Positions 1 through 7,644 of a stretch of 64,000 bases of DNA are shown here, one piece after another (positions within the stretch are counted from its first letter, which is position 1; every line of letters begins with the position of its first letter). The DNA is taken from NCBI RefSeq assembly GCF_022023855.1, contig NZ_CP059450.1:880001-944000 (forward strand). Direction: 5' to 3'. A model generated the notes under the pieces. The model was given only the letters and a program-made list of their open reading frames with translations. It was not told the origin of the DNA and searched no databases. The position numbers and the translations under genes are program-made. The stretch comes from Azospirillum brasilense. GTDB lineage: Bacteria; Pseudomonadota; Alphaproteobacteria; Azospirillales; Azospirillaceae.

Positions 1-902
1 GCGGGAAGAGCGTTCAGGATGGTGCTGCCCTCCGGCGGGTTGCGGGCGAGGCTGACGTCGGACGCGGCGATGCGGGCGCGCCGTGCCGTTCCCTGCGGTC
101 CGAGGTCGCCCGGAACGAGCAGGTGGCCGCCGTCCAGCCGCAGCAGGGTCAAGCCGTAGGCGTCCTCTCGTCCCGCCACCACCGCGGGCAGGGTCACCCC
201 GGCTTCGGGCATGCGGGCGATGGGCAGGGTGGGATCGGCCTGAAGTTCCTGCATCGGGCCGGCGGCAACGACGCGCCCCTGGCGCAGCAACACCAGATGG
301 TCGGCCAGCCGCTCGACCTCCGCGATGTCGTGGCTGACATAGAGGACGGGGACGGACAGGACGCCGTGCAGCCGTTCCAGATAGGGGAGGATTTCCTCCT
401 TGCTGAAGCGGTCGAGCGCCGCCAGCGGCTCGTCCATCAGCAGCAGGCGCGGCTGCGAGAGCAGCGCGCGGCCGACGCCGACCCGCTGGCGCTCGCCGCC
501 GGACAGATGCTCCGGCGAGCGGTCGAGCAGATGCCCCAGCCCCAGCAGGTCCACCACGTCGTCCAGGCGAATGTTCTCCGGCACGCCGCGCCCCACCGTC
601 CGGCGATGACCGAACAGCAGGTTGGTGCGCACCGACAGATGGGGGAACAGGCTGGCTTCCTGGAAGACGTAGCCGATGGGCCGCTTGTGCGTCGGCCGGA
701 AGGTCCACCCCTCCTGCCAGACATCGCCGTCCAGGGCGAAGCGCCCGTTCAGCCGCTGCAATCCGGCCGCGCAACGCAGCACCGAGGTCTTGCCGCAACC
801 GGACGGGCCGAACAGCGCGGTGATGCCGCGGCCCGGCGCCTCGAACGCCACGTCCAGAGCGAACTGGCCGAGCGTCCCGTGGAAATGCACCGATAGGCTC
901 AT
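1..902 (-). CDS. modC: ModC, molybdate ABC transporter ATP-binding protein (3' end cut by window)
   Basis: Cytoplasmic ATPase that powers molybdate uptake through ModB. Translation of the minus strand from the ATG at 902 gives a Walker A motif ([11 protein letters not shown]) near residue 35, the ABC signature [16 protein letters not shown] and Walker [13 protein letters not shown]. The C-terminal part is a TOBE-like region that binds oxyanion in this family and is cut by the window edge; about 300 of the usual 350-370 residues are visible. Its ATG overlaps the modB stop by 4 nt (ATGA), so it is translationally coupled as the last visible gene of modEABC. The molybdate assignment rests on the motifs plus the modA/modB/modE context. 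Confidence 0.95.
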   Translation of the reverse strand, partial: MSLSVHFHGTLGQFALDVAFEAPGRGITALFGPSGCGKTSVLRCAAGLQRLNGRFALDGDVWQEGWTFRPTHKRPIGYVFQEASLFPHLSVRTNLLFGHRRTVGRGVPENIRLDDVVDLLGLGHLLDRSPEHLSGGERQRVGVGRALLSQPRLLLMDEPLAALDRFSKEEILPYLERLHGVLSVPVLYVSHDIAEVERLADHLVLLRQGRVVAAGPMQELQADPTLPIARMPEAGVTLPAVVAGREDAYGLTLLRLDGGHLLVPGDLGPQGTARRARIAASDVSLARNPPEGSTILNALP

Positions 903-1567
903 TGCCCGCCCCGCCCGATGCGCTTCTCCAGCATCATCATCGTCAGGATCACCGTGAAGGAGAAGACCAGCATGCCACCGGCCAGCAGATGAGCCTCGTC
1001 CCATTGCAGCGTCTCGACATAGTCGTAGATGGCCACCGAGAGGACCTTGGTCTGGCCGGGGATGTTGCCGCCGATCATCAGAACGACGCCGAACTCGCCC
1101 ATGGTGTGGGCGAAGCCCAGCACGGCGCCGGTCAGGAAGCCACGGCGGGCCAGCGGCACCGCCACGGTGAAGAAGGTGTCGAGCGGCGAGGCGCGCAGCG
1201 TCGCCGCCGCCTCCAGCGGGCGGTCGCCGAACGCCTCGAATGCGTTGCGGATCGGCTGCACCACGAAAGGCATGGAGTACAGCACCGACCCGATGACCAG
1301 CCCTTCAAAGGTGAAGGCCATGGAGCGGGCGCCCCACAGGGAGGCCAGCCACCCGCCGGGGCCGTTCGGTCCCAGCAACATCAGCAGGTAGAAGCCCAGA
1401 ACCGTCGGCGGCAGGACCAGAGGCAGCGCCACCACCGTGGCCACCGCCTCCTTCCACCAGGCTCCGGACCGCGCCAGCCACCAAGCCAGGGGAGTGCCGA
1501 CGATCAGCAGGATGACCGTCGTCAGCGCCGCCAGCTCCAGCGTCAGGATGATCGGTTGCCAGCTCAT
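899..1567 (-). CDS. modB: ModB, molybdate ABC transporter permease
   Basis: Inner-membrane permease of the molybdate importer, 222 residues, the usual length for ModB. The protein is mostly hydrophobic with about five membrane segments. The cytoplasmic EAA loop that contacts the ATPase is visible around residues 120-160 ([12 protein letters not shown], then a conserved Gly). It follows modA after 34 nt and overlaps modC by 4 nt, forming a single unit with them. Confidence 0.95.
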   Translation of the reverse strand: MSWQPIILTLELAALTTVILLIVGTPLAWWLARSGAWWKEAVATVVALPLVLPPTVLGFYLLMLLGPNGPGGWLASLWGARSMAFTFEGLVIGSVLYSMPFVVQPIRNAFEAFGDRPLEAAATLRASPLDTFFTVAVPLARRGFLTGAVLGFAHTMGEFGVVLMIGGNIPGQTKVLSVAIYDYVETLQWDEAHLLAGGMLVFSFTVILTMMMLEKRIGRGGQ

Positions 1568-1601
1568 CGGCGGGCTGTCCTTACCAGGGAGGCCGGCATG
1601 G

Positions 1602-2348
1602 TCAGTTCGGCGCCCTCGTGCCGTAGCCGTACTTGGAGATCACCGCGGCGGCCTCCGGCCCCTTCAGGAAGGCGAGGAAGGCCGTGGCGGCCTCGTTGCC
1701 GGCGCCCTTCTTCAGCAAGACGGCGTCCTGGAAGATCGGGTCGTGCAGCGCTTCCGGAACCGGCCAGCGGGTGCCGTCCGGCTTGGCGATCACCTGGGAC
1801 AGGGCCACGAAGGCCAGCTCGGCGGCGCCGGTCTCGGCGAACTGGAAGGCCTGGGCGATGCTGTTGCCCTGGACGATCTTCGGCTGGATCGCCTCGTAGA
1901 CGCCCATCTTCTTCAGCGTCTGCACGGCGGCGAGGCCGTAGGGCGCGGTCGCCGGGTTGGCGATGGACAGCTTCTCGAAGGCGCCCTTGCGCAGCGTGTC
2001 CTCGCCCAGCGGCGCGTCGCCGGCCTTGGTCCACAGCACCAGACGGCCGACAGCGTAGGTGAAGCGGGACTCCGGAACGGCCAAGCCCTCCTCCACCGCC
2101 TTCTTCGGGGTCTCGTCGTCGGCGGCGAGGAAGACGACGAAGGGCGCGTCCTGCTTGATCTGGGCGTAGAACTGGCCGGTCGCGCCGAAGCTCAGGACGG
2201 CCTTGTGGCCGGTCTTCTGCTCGAAGGCGGTGGCGATCTCCTTCGCCGGGGCGGTGAAGTTCGCGGCGACCGCGATGTTGAATTCGTCGGCCCGGGTCGT
2301 CGCCGAAACGGACAGCAGCGCGACGGCGGCAAGCAGGAAACGCGTCAT
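1602..2348 (-). CDS. modA: ModA, periplasmic molybdate-binding protein
   Basis: Captures molybdate (and probably tungstate) in the periplasm and delivers it to ModBC. The 248-residue protein starts with a Sec signal peptide ([20 protein letters not shown]) and matures near residue 21. The mature part has the ModA pattern: an early VAVAANF strand, [11 protein letters not shown] and a [10 protein letters not shown] segment. A GGAG ribosome site precedes the ATG. It lies directly downstream of modE and 34 nt before modB. Confidence 0.95.
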   Translation of the reverse strand: MTRFLLAAVALLSVSATTRADEFNIAVAANFTAPAKEIATAFEQKTGHKAVLSFGATGQFYAQIKQDAPFVVFLAADDETPKKAVEEGLAVPESRFTYAVGRLVLWTKAGDAPLGEDTLRKGAFEKLSIANPATAPYGLAAVQTLKKMGVYEAIQPKIVQGNSIAQAFQFAETGAAELAFVALSQVIAKPDGTRWPVPEALHDPIFQDAVLLKKGAGNEAATAFLAFLKGPEAAAVISKYGYGTRAPN

Positions 2349-2372
2349 TCGAAAACTCCTTCCGATCTATCG

Positions 2373-3164
2373 TCAATCCACCGCAAGAATGATGTGCGAT
2401 GCGTCGATCAGCGCGCAGGCCGGGTCGCCGGGCTTCAGGCCGATGTCATCGGCGCTGCGCAGCGTGATGATGGCGGTCAGCGTCTTGCCGCCGCCGATGT
2501 CCAGGGTGATCTCGCTGTTGACCGCGCCGTCCTCGCGGCGGGACACCACGCCTTCCACGCGGTTGCGCATCGAGGTGCGCTTCGCCTCGTCCGCCGGGGC
2601 GAGGATCACGAAGGGCGCCTTGATCAGCGCCGTCGCCGCGCGCCCCGGGAACAGGCCCAGGTCGCGCACGCTGTCGCGGGTGATGATCGCGACGATCGAG
2701 GTCTGGTCCGAGACGGCCAGGGTGACTTCGGCGTTCACCGCCCCATCGGTGATGGCGGTGATGGTTCCGCGAAGGGCGTTGCGGGCACTGGTGCGCATGA
2801 GGAATCCCCACATCAGGCTGGCCGCCGACAGGCCGGTGCCGTTCAGTTCCGGTTCCAGCACCTGGAAGGCGCGGACCATCTCGCTTTGCAGACGGTGGAA
2901 GGTGGCGACCAGCCGCACGCCGTCCGGCGTCAAGGCGGTTCCGCCGCCGCGCTTTCCGCCGGCCTGCGCCTCGACCAGCGGGCGGCCGAACAGGTTGTTC
3001 ATGGCGTCGATGGCGTCCCAGGCCGCCTTGTAGGTGACGCCGACCGACCGCGCCGCGCCGGAAATGCTGCCCTCGCGCCCCACCGCTTCCAGCAGCCGGA
3101 TGCGCTCCGCGCCGATCGGCGACGCGTGCGGCCCGGCGAACGACACCTGCGGTTGGACGGACAT
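2373..3164 (-). CDS. modE: ModE, molybdate-responsive transcriptional regulator
   Basis: DNA-binding regulator that represses molybdate uptake genes when molybdate is bound. The 263-residue protein has the ModE layout. An N-terminal winged helix-turn-helix covers residues about 18-85 (EGSISGAARSVGVTYKAAWD, then GGGTALTPDG). Two Mop/TOBE repeats follow at about 135-200 and 205-263, the first opening with the typical TSARN motif. It heads the modEABC unit, so it probably regulates itself as well as the transporter through the operator 19 nt upstream of its start. The modA ATG follows 24 nt after its stop. Confidence 0.95.
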   Translation of the reverse strand: MSVQPQVSFAGPHASPIGAERIRLLEAVGREGSISGAARSVGVTYKAAWDAIDAMNNLFGRPLVEAQAGGKRGGGTALTPDGVRLVATFHRLQSEMVRAFQVLEPELNGTGLSAASLMWGFLMRTSARNALRGTITAITDGAVNAEVTLAVSDQTSIVAIITRDSVRDLGLFPGRAATALIKAPFVILAPADEAKRTSMRNRVEGVVSRREDGAVNSEITLDIGGGKTLTAIITLRSADDIGLKPGDPACALIDASHIILAVD

Positions 3165-3182
3165 GAACGGGCACTCCGAATT

Positions 3183-3207
3183 CGCTATATATATTGGCTA
3201 TATAACC
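3183..3207 (-). promoter_or_regulatory. ModE operator
   Basis: CGCTATATA, a 7-nt spacer (TATTGGC), then TATATAACC. This is an imperfect palindrome matching the ModE box pattern (CGnTATATA, spacer, TATATAnCG) established in enterobacteria. It sits 19-43 nt upstream of the modE start codon, where bound ModE would block the operon promoter. Confidence 0.85.
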
Positions 3208-3210
3208 ATG

Positions 3211-3581
3211 CTCTAAGCAGGTGAACTAGCGCTTTCTGCCAGAATCGTCATTTTTCGAGGAATTTCGGCGAGAGGGTGCAGGATGCCGATCTGAACAACC
3301 GATCAGCCCACGAAATGCATCGTACAAACGATGCATGACATCCGCCCATTTTGCCGATTTTCTAAGCGAATTTTGGTGCCGGACGAGAGTTTGTTGTTCG
3401 CTTGGCGGCGCAATCGACGGATTACAGAAACAGGATTTTCAGCTTCCGGGTCATCACGACCCATGCGCTACCCGCAGGCCGTGCCGCCCGCCGCCTTGTG
3501 GGCAGGGGACGGCCGAATGCAGCGAATCCAATATGTAGATGACCTATACAGCGAGAGGGTGGAGGGAGCGCTGACGCTCCG
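3211..3581. other. Intergenic region, no gene seen
   Basis: About 370 nt, less GC-rich than its surroundings, between the modE operator and the 3' end of the SIMPL gene. No open frame here has convincing codon use. It holds a perfect 9-bp inverted repeat (3315-3336) and a short GC hairpin (GGAGCG-CTGA-CGCTCC, 3565-3580). The hairpin lies just past the SIMPL stop and could be a weak terminator for that gene; it lacks a good U-tract. Confidence 0.6.
3315..3336. repeat. Perfect inverted repeat, possible operator
   Basis: Arms ATGCATCGT and ACGATGCAT separated by ACAA. The 9-bp arms match exactly. It lies in a gene-free stretch upstream of the mod operon, about 150 nt from the modE start, and may be a regulator site. 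No protein can be assigned. Confidence 0.5.
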
Positions 3582-4313
3582 TCAATCCACCAGTTCCCAG
3601 TCGAGCGTGGACACGACGCGGACGATCTTGTCGATCTGCCGGCTTTCCATGATGCCGGGCGCCTCGTCGCGGGCAAGGATCTGGAACAGGCCTTGGTTGG
3701 CGCGGCGGATACCGCCCAGAGTGGCGCCGCTGTCGGTCGCGAACTGGGTGGCCGCCTCGCGCGCCTTGGCCGTCGCCTCGGCGATCATCTCGGTCTTTAC
3801 GTCGTTCAGCCGCGTGAACAGGTAGTTGGGGCCGGAGCCCATGCCCGGCTCCCCGCCCAGGGTAACGCCCTGGTCGAGCAACTCCGCCAGATTCTGGCTG
3901 GCGCGGTCGACCCGCTCCACGTCCGGACTGCGGATCATCAGGGTGCGGGTGAGGATGTAGCGCTGATCCGCCGGCCCCTGCCGGTAAGCCTGGGCGAGCA
4001 GGTCCACGAGATCGAGCGAGCGCGAGACGACGGCGTCGGCGCCCAGCCCGTAGCGTTCCAGAAAGGCCAGCACGGCCTTTTCATCGGCCGCCGTCTTCGC
4101 CTGGACGGCGGACAGGTCGTCGCCGGTGGCGACGAAGCGCACCGGCCAGAGCGCAAGGTTCGCCTTGACCTCGCGCTCGGCGGAGCCCTTCACGGTGACG
4201 AAACGGTCGGCCAGCCGGACCTGGGCGACCTCCCACCCCGCCGACCAGCCCGCCACCGCGATCCCGATGGCGAGAAACGCCGCCGCAGCCAGCGCCGTCC
4301 GGTTTCCGATCAT
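3582..4313 (-). CDS. SIMPL domain-containing protein (YggE/DUF541 family)
   Basis: A 243-residue secreted or membrane-anchored protein of the SIMPL family, whose members are periplasmic or outer-membrane proteins of poorly known function, some linked to oxidative stress. Residues about 6-26 form one hydrophobic segment (signal anchor). The family pattern follows: FVTVKGSAEREVKANLA near 38-55, then alternating strands with ILTRTLMIRS and a late LARDEAPGI region. A GGGAGAGT ribosome site precedes the ATG. It is the last gene on the strand after the channel gene at 4410-5351, 96 nt downstream of it, and may belong to the same transcript as the T6SS minus block. Confidence 0.85.
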   Translation of the reverse strand: MIGNRTALAAAAFLAIGIAVAGWSAGWEVAQVRLADRFVTVKGSAEREVKANLALWPVRFVATGDDLSAVQAKTAADEKAVLAFLERYGLGADAVVSRSLDLVDLLAQAYRQGPADQRYILTRTLMIRSPDVERVDRASQNLAELLDQGVTLGGEPGMGSGPNYLFTRLNDVKTEMIAEATAKAREAATQFATDSGATLGGIRRANQGLFQILARDEAPGIMESRQIDKIVRVVSTLDWELVD

Positions 4314-4409
4314 CCCACTCTCCCTCGTCGCTCTCTGCGGAGCATGGCGGAGGATTGTGGCGAAGCTCAGGCCGGAGCGGTGCCCCGCGGCGGTATCAGA
4401 TCACCAGTG

Positions 4410-5351
4410 TCACACCGTCGTCAGCCAGACGCACAGCAGCGCGTAGGTGACGGGAAAGACCACCAGACACCAGCGGTCCAGAAGCAGGGACTTCGCCGCG
4501 TTCCGCTCGTAGATCATCAGCGACACCGCGCTCTGCATCAGGCTGAGAAAGATCATGCCCATGGAGGCGAGGTTGACCCGGTCCGACAGGGTGAAGCCGC
4601 TGCTGCGCGGCAGGTCGCTGGCGATGACGAAGTAGCAGGCGACCACGGCGAACAGCGCGCCGATGCCCAGGCCGAAGCGGGGGTCGAGGTCCACCGGCTT
4701 CACCAGGAAGGCCAGGAAGGCCACCACCGAGGAGATGAAGATGGTCGAGAAGGTCTTGATGTAATAGACCGAATCCGGCCGCTCCAGGGTGATCGCGTGG
4801 GTGTAGCGGGAATAGACCGACTCGTGGTTCTTCGGCAGGGTGATGTCGCCGTAGTTGGTGCGGTAGCGGTGCGCCGAGATGGTTGCGCCGTTGCTGGTCA
4901 GCGTGTAGCCCGAGACGTCGACATCGGGATCGAGCGTGCTGTTGTCGGTGTCCGGCACATAGACGAAGTGCTCGGCCGTCAGGTCGCTGTCCTCGATCAC
5001 CAGACGGATGGTCTGGGTGTCCAGGGGGAAGCGGCTCACGTCCCAGGGCTGGTTCAGAACGGCCTGGACGCGCGCCTGCCCGTAGTTGGTGTCCTTCAGC
5101 TTGCGGACCGGGGTGGGCGTGCGGGACTCGATCCGCCCGTTCATCAGCTCGAACGTCTCCAGCGGGTTCAGTGAGTCGTCGTCCCAGCGGAACCAGACGT
5201 AGAAGTCCACATTGACCTGATTGTCGCGGAGGTTCACCCCGGTGATCTGGTTGACGTAGGTGCCGACCACCACCTTCGCCGGCTCCGCCCATGACGCTCC
5301 GGGCAGGCCCGTCATAAGGATGGCGAGGAACGCCAGCGCGTACCGAATCAT
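4410..5351 (-). CDS. Pentameric ligand-gated ion channel homologue (Cys-loop family, bacterial type)
   Basis: A 313-residue protein resembling bacterial pLGICs such as GLIC and ELIC. A signal peptide covers residues 1-22. An extracellular beta domain follows (VDFYVWFRWDDDSLNP at 47-62), with the conserved Pro loop at 108-113 (FPLDTQ) that matches the YPFD/FPFD signature but lacks the disulphide cysteines of animal receptors. Four membrane segments are visible at about 196-216, 226-244 (M2, followed by SDLPRSSGFT, the M2-M3 loop), 258-280 and 291-312. The start at 5351 is chosen because AGGAGAGG precedes it and a signal peptide follows; the open frame continues upstream but only antisense to its neighbour. 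It lies 26 nt after the YqhA-family gene and downstream of hcp/tssA on the same strand. The ligand and ion selectivity cannot be read from the sequence. Confidence 0.85.
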   Translation of the reverse strand: MIRYALAFLAILMTGLPGASWAEPAKVVVGTYVNQITGVNLRDNQVNVDFYVWFRWDDDSLNPLETFELMNGRIESRTPTPVRKLKDTNYGQARVQAVLNQPWDVSRFPLDTQTIRLVIEDSDLTAEHFVYVPDTDNSTLDPDVDVSGYTLTSNGATISAHRYRTNYGDITLPKNHESVYSRYTHAITLERPDSVYYIKTFSTIFISSVVAFLAFLVKPVDLDPRFGLGIGALFAVVACYFVIASDLPRSSGFTLSDRVNLASMGMIFLSLMQSAVSLMIYERNAAKSLLLDRWCLVVFPVTYALLCVWLTTV

Positions 5352-5377
5352 GATGTCCTCTCCTTTCCTGCCGGATG

Positions 5378-5965
5378 TCAGTGCGCGTGGCTCTTCTTGA
5401 CCAGCACGTCCATGGTCGCCAGCAGCACGCCGGAGACGATGAAGGTGACGTGGATGGCGACCAGCCACATCAGGTCGCGGTCGGACACCTCCGACACGTT
5501 CATGAAGGTCTTCAGGATCTGAATGGAGGAGATCGCCACGATGCTGGCGATCAGCTTCACCTTCAGCGCGCTGAAGTCCAGCTTGCCCATCCATTCCGGA
5601 CGGTCGGCGTGGCCGGCGACGTCGATCTTCGAGACGAAGTTCTCGTAGCCGCTGAAGATCACCATCAACACGAGGTTGCCGACCATCGTCAGGTCGACCA
5701 GCCCGAGCACGATCAGGATGATGTCGTTCTCCGTGCCATGCATGAGAAGCGGCAGCGCGTGCACCAACTCCAGCGCGAAGCGCCAGCCGATCATCAGCAG
5801 CGCGCCCACCAGGCCGACATAGAGCGGCGCCAGGAGCCAGCGGCTCTGGAACATTACCTGCTCCAGGAAATGTTCGGCCCGGCGCCCTGGGCCGCGGCGC
5901 TCCGCGCCGTTGCGGGACAGGACGGTGGGGTCGCCGGCCAGGGCCGACGGGTTCGACTGGGTCAT
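5378..5965 (-). CDS. YqhA/UPF0114 family membrane protein (TIGR00645)
   Basis: A 195-residue inner-membrane protein of the UPF0114 family, whose function is not established. After a polar N-terminus of about 40 residues come several membrane segments (about 48-68, 80-105 and 140-185). They contain the conserved DLTMVGNLVLMVIFSGYENF and KLDFSALKVKLIASIVAISS patterns. Its ATG overlaps the stop of the upstream hcp by 4 nt (ATGA), so it is translationally coupled to a T6SS gene. The channel homologue follows after 26 nt. The pairing with an Hcp and a pLGIC is unusual and suggests a shared membrane job. Confidence 0.85.
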   Translation of the reverse strand: MTQSNPSALAGDPTVLSRNGAERRGPGRRAEHFLEQVMFQSRWLLAPLYVGLVGALLMIGWRFALELVHALPLLMHGTENDIILIVLGLVDLTMVGNLVLMVIFSGYENFVSKIDVAGHADRPEWMGKLDFSALKVKLIASIVAISSIQILKTFMNVSEVSDRDLMWLVAIHVTFIVSGVLLATMDVLVKKSHAH

Positions 5966-6519
5966 GACTTGCTCGCCAATGTGATGTCGCCACGGATTTG
6001 GCCGATTTTCCGGCCGTCGATCTGGTGCTGGTAGGTCATCTGCAGCTGGTCGAAGGCCAGCGAGATGGTCTCGGTGCCGTTGCTGCTGTCGTCGTCGTCG
6101 ACCGACAGCACGTACTCCGTGATCTGCGTGTTCTTCAGGATGATGGTCAGGTACGGCTCGGCGAAGATGTCGCTTTCGCCGAAATGCTCGCCGCCCTGCA
6201 ACTGCGCGAAGGTGCGGAAGAAGTGGATCGTCGCGGTGACGTCCTTCTTCTGCGGATCGAAGGCCGCCTGCATCAGCTTGGGCGAGGCGAGGTCGAAGTG
6301 GCGCTCCAGCTTCAGGCTGTCGACGCCGAGCTTGTCCTGCTTCTGAGCCTTGCGGCTGCCGAAGTAAGAGTTGCCCTCGATCGGGTCGTCGTAATTGAAG
6401 CCGCCGACCTCGCGCTTGCCCGAGGACAGGTCGAAGCTGACGCAGTCGGCCAGATTCTTGTAGTTGCGGATCAGCGACTCGCCCTTGATGCCGGGGTAGT
6501 CGAGCAGGATGCGGGGCAT
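5962..6519 (-). CDS. hcp: Hcp-family T6SS tube protein, divergent copy 1
   Basis: Hcp proteins form hexameric rings that stack into the inner T6SS tube. The 185-residue product begins MPRILLDYPGIKGES, a typical Hcp start. It keeps the DLASPKLMQAA motif after residue 75 and the late strands ending LAFDQLQMTYQ. It differs strongly from the second Hcp at 24840-25355: it has an internal acidic DDDDSSNGTET stretch and a longer middle. It follows tssA by 3 nt and overlaps the YqhA-family gene, so it may be a specialised tube unit or effector carrier rather than the bulk tube protein. Confidence 0.85.
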   Translation of the reverse strand: MPRILLDYPGIKGESLIRNYKNLADCVSFDLSSGKREVGGFNYDDPIEGNSYFGSRKAQKQDKLGVDSLKLERHFDLASPKLMQAAFDPQKKDVTATIHFFRTFAQLQGGEHFGESDIFAEPYLTIILKNTQITEYVLSVDDDDSSNGTETISLAFDQLQMTYQHQIDGRKIGQIRGDITLASKS

Positions 6520-6522
6520 GGC

Positions 6523-7623
6523 TCAGCGCTCCTCAAGCCGCAGAAGACCGAAGATCCGTCCGACCTCGCCGCGGTCGCCCAGCAGTTCGGCGTAAAGCTC
6601 CGGCAGGGACAGGTTCCCCCAGGTCGCGGCGCGGCGGACGAGGTAGGAGGTCGGGCTGTGCGGCTCCTCCCGCGCCAGGAAATCGGCGATCTGGTGGAGC
6701 ATCGCGTAGGCCTCCTGCCGGGTCCGCGGCCCGCCGGGGCGGGTGAAGGCGGCGGCGGGGATGATCTCGGCGGACGCGTCGATGGTGGCCCCCTCCCCGC
6801 CCTCGGCCTCCTCCGGCGCGGCGGGGGCGCCGTCCGGATCGATGCCGCGCTTGGCGAGCGCTTCGCGGTGGAACTGGATCAGGCTTTCCAGGGTCTTCAG
6901 AAGCTGGCTGAAGCCGGGAGCGGCGCGCCCGGCCACGGCGTCCAGTTCCGCCGCCAGGGTGCGCACCGCCGTCACCGTGTCGCGCAGATGACCGTGCTGG
7001 GTCTGGTAGAAGCCGGGCGGCGTGCGGTCCTGCGCGGCGAGAATCTGCTCGACCGTCACCTCGCCGTCGTCGACCGCCGCGTGGAAGGCGCGCGGATCGC
7101 GGGTGGCGAGCTTGCGCAGGCGCTGGGCGTTCTGCCAGTCCTGGAAACGGTGCGTCTCGTCGGTGTGCGGCCCCGGCTGGGTGATCGCAGTTGCCATCAG
7201 GTCACGCGACAACTGGCTGTCCAGCCAGACCAGCGGCGCCAGCCGCGGCTCCGGATCACCGTCGTCCAGGCGCGGGTAGAGGCCCTCCCAGAAATCTTCG
7301 ACCAGTCCATGGACCAGCAGGAGCCCCGGTGCCAGCCCCGCCGGACCGTGCAGGTGGCCCAGCGCCTGGACTAGCCACGCCGCGACTTGAAGATCCTTGG
7401 TGCGGGTCGTCAGCAGGTCCGACGCCTGCTGGACGACGCCCTTCCAGTCGGCCTTCTTGATGGTGGTCTGCCAGATGCCCTGGTCCAGATCGTCGTCCAT
7501 CCGGCGCGCCTCGGTCAGCGCGTCGAACTCCGGGCCATGGCGTAGGTCGTCGCCCGCCGGATCGTCGCCCGGGATGGGCTGGAGCAGGGCGCCGATGTCG
7601 ATCAGCGGGTGGGATGCGGTCAT
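6523..7623 (-). CDS. tssA: TssA, T6SS baseplate/cap protein
   Basis: TssA organises baseplate docking and tube/sheath priming. The 366-residue protein has the N-terminal ImpA domain (HPLIDIGALLQPIPGDDPAG followed by DLRHGPEFDAL) and the EDFWEGLYPRLDDGD motif near residue 115. An Ala/Pro/Glu-rich linker at about 265-290 joins it to a C-terminal helical domain. The ATG at 7623 is preferred over an in-frame TTG two codons upstream; neither has a strong ribosome site. It lies 21 nt after the tssM stop and 3 nt before hcp. Confidence 0.9.
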   Translation of the reverse strand: MTASHPLIDIGALLQPIPGDDPAGDDLRHGPEFDALTEARRMDDDLDQGIWQTTIKKADWKGVVQQASDLLTTRTKDLQVAAWLVQALGHLHGPAGLAPGLLLVHGLVEDFWEGLYPRLDDGDPEPRLAPLVWLDSQLSRDLMATAITQPGPHTDETHRFQDWQNAQRLRKLATRDPRAFHAAVDDGEVTVEQILAAQDRTPPGFYQTQHGHLRDTVTAVRTLAAELDAVAGRAAPGFSQLLKTLESLIQFHREALAKRGIDPDGAPAAPEEAEGGEGATIDASAEIIPAAAFTRPGGPRTRQEAYAMLHQIADFLAREEPHSPTSYLVRRAATWGNLSLPELYAELLGDRGEVGRIFGLLRLEER

Positions 7624-7644
7624 TGGCAACTCATGGAGTGCTGC

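Noticed and set aside
3331-3825. Plus-strand frame crossing the mod/SIMPL intergenic region
   Set aside because: Half of it is antisense to the SIMPL gene, the rest has no codon bias, ribosome site or recognisable domain.
4410-5993. 527-codon frame suggesting a fusion of a YqhA-region protein with the channel
   Set aside because: The upstream 214 codons are out of frame with the recognised YqhA-family gene and show no fold; the channel has its own ribosome site and signal peptide at 5351.
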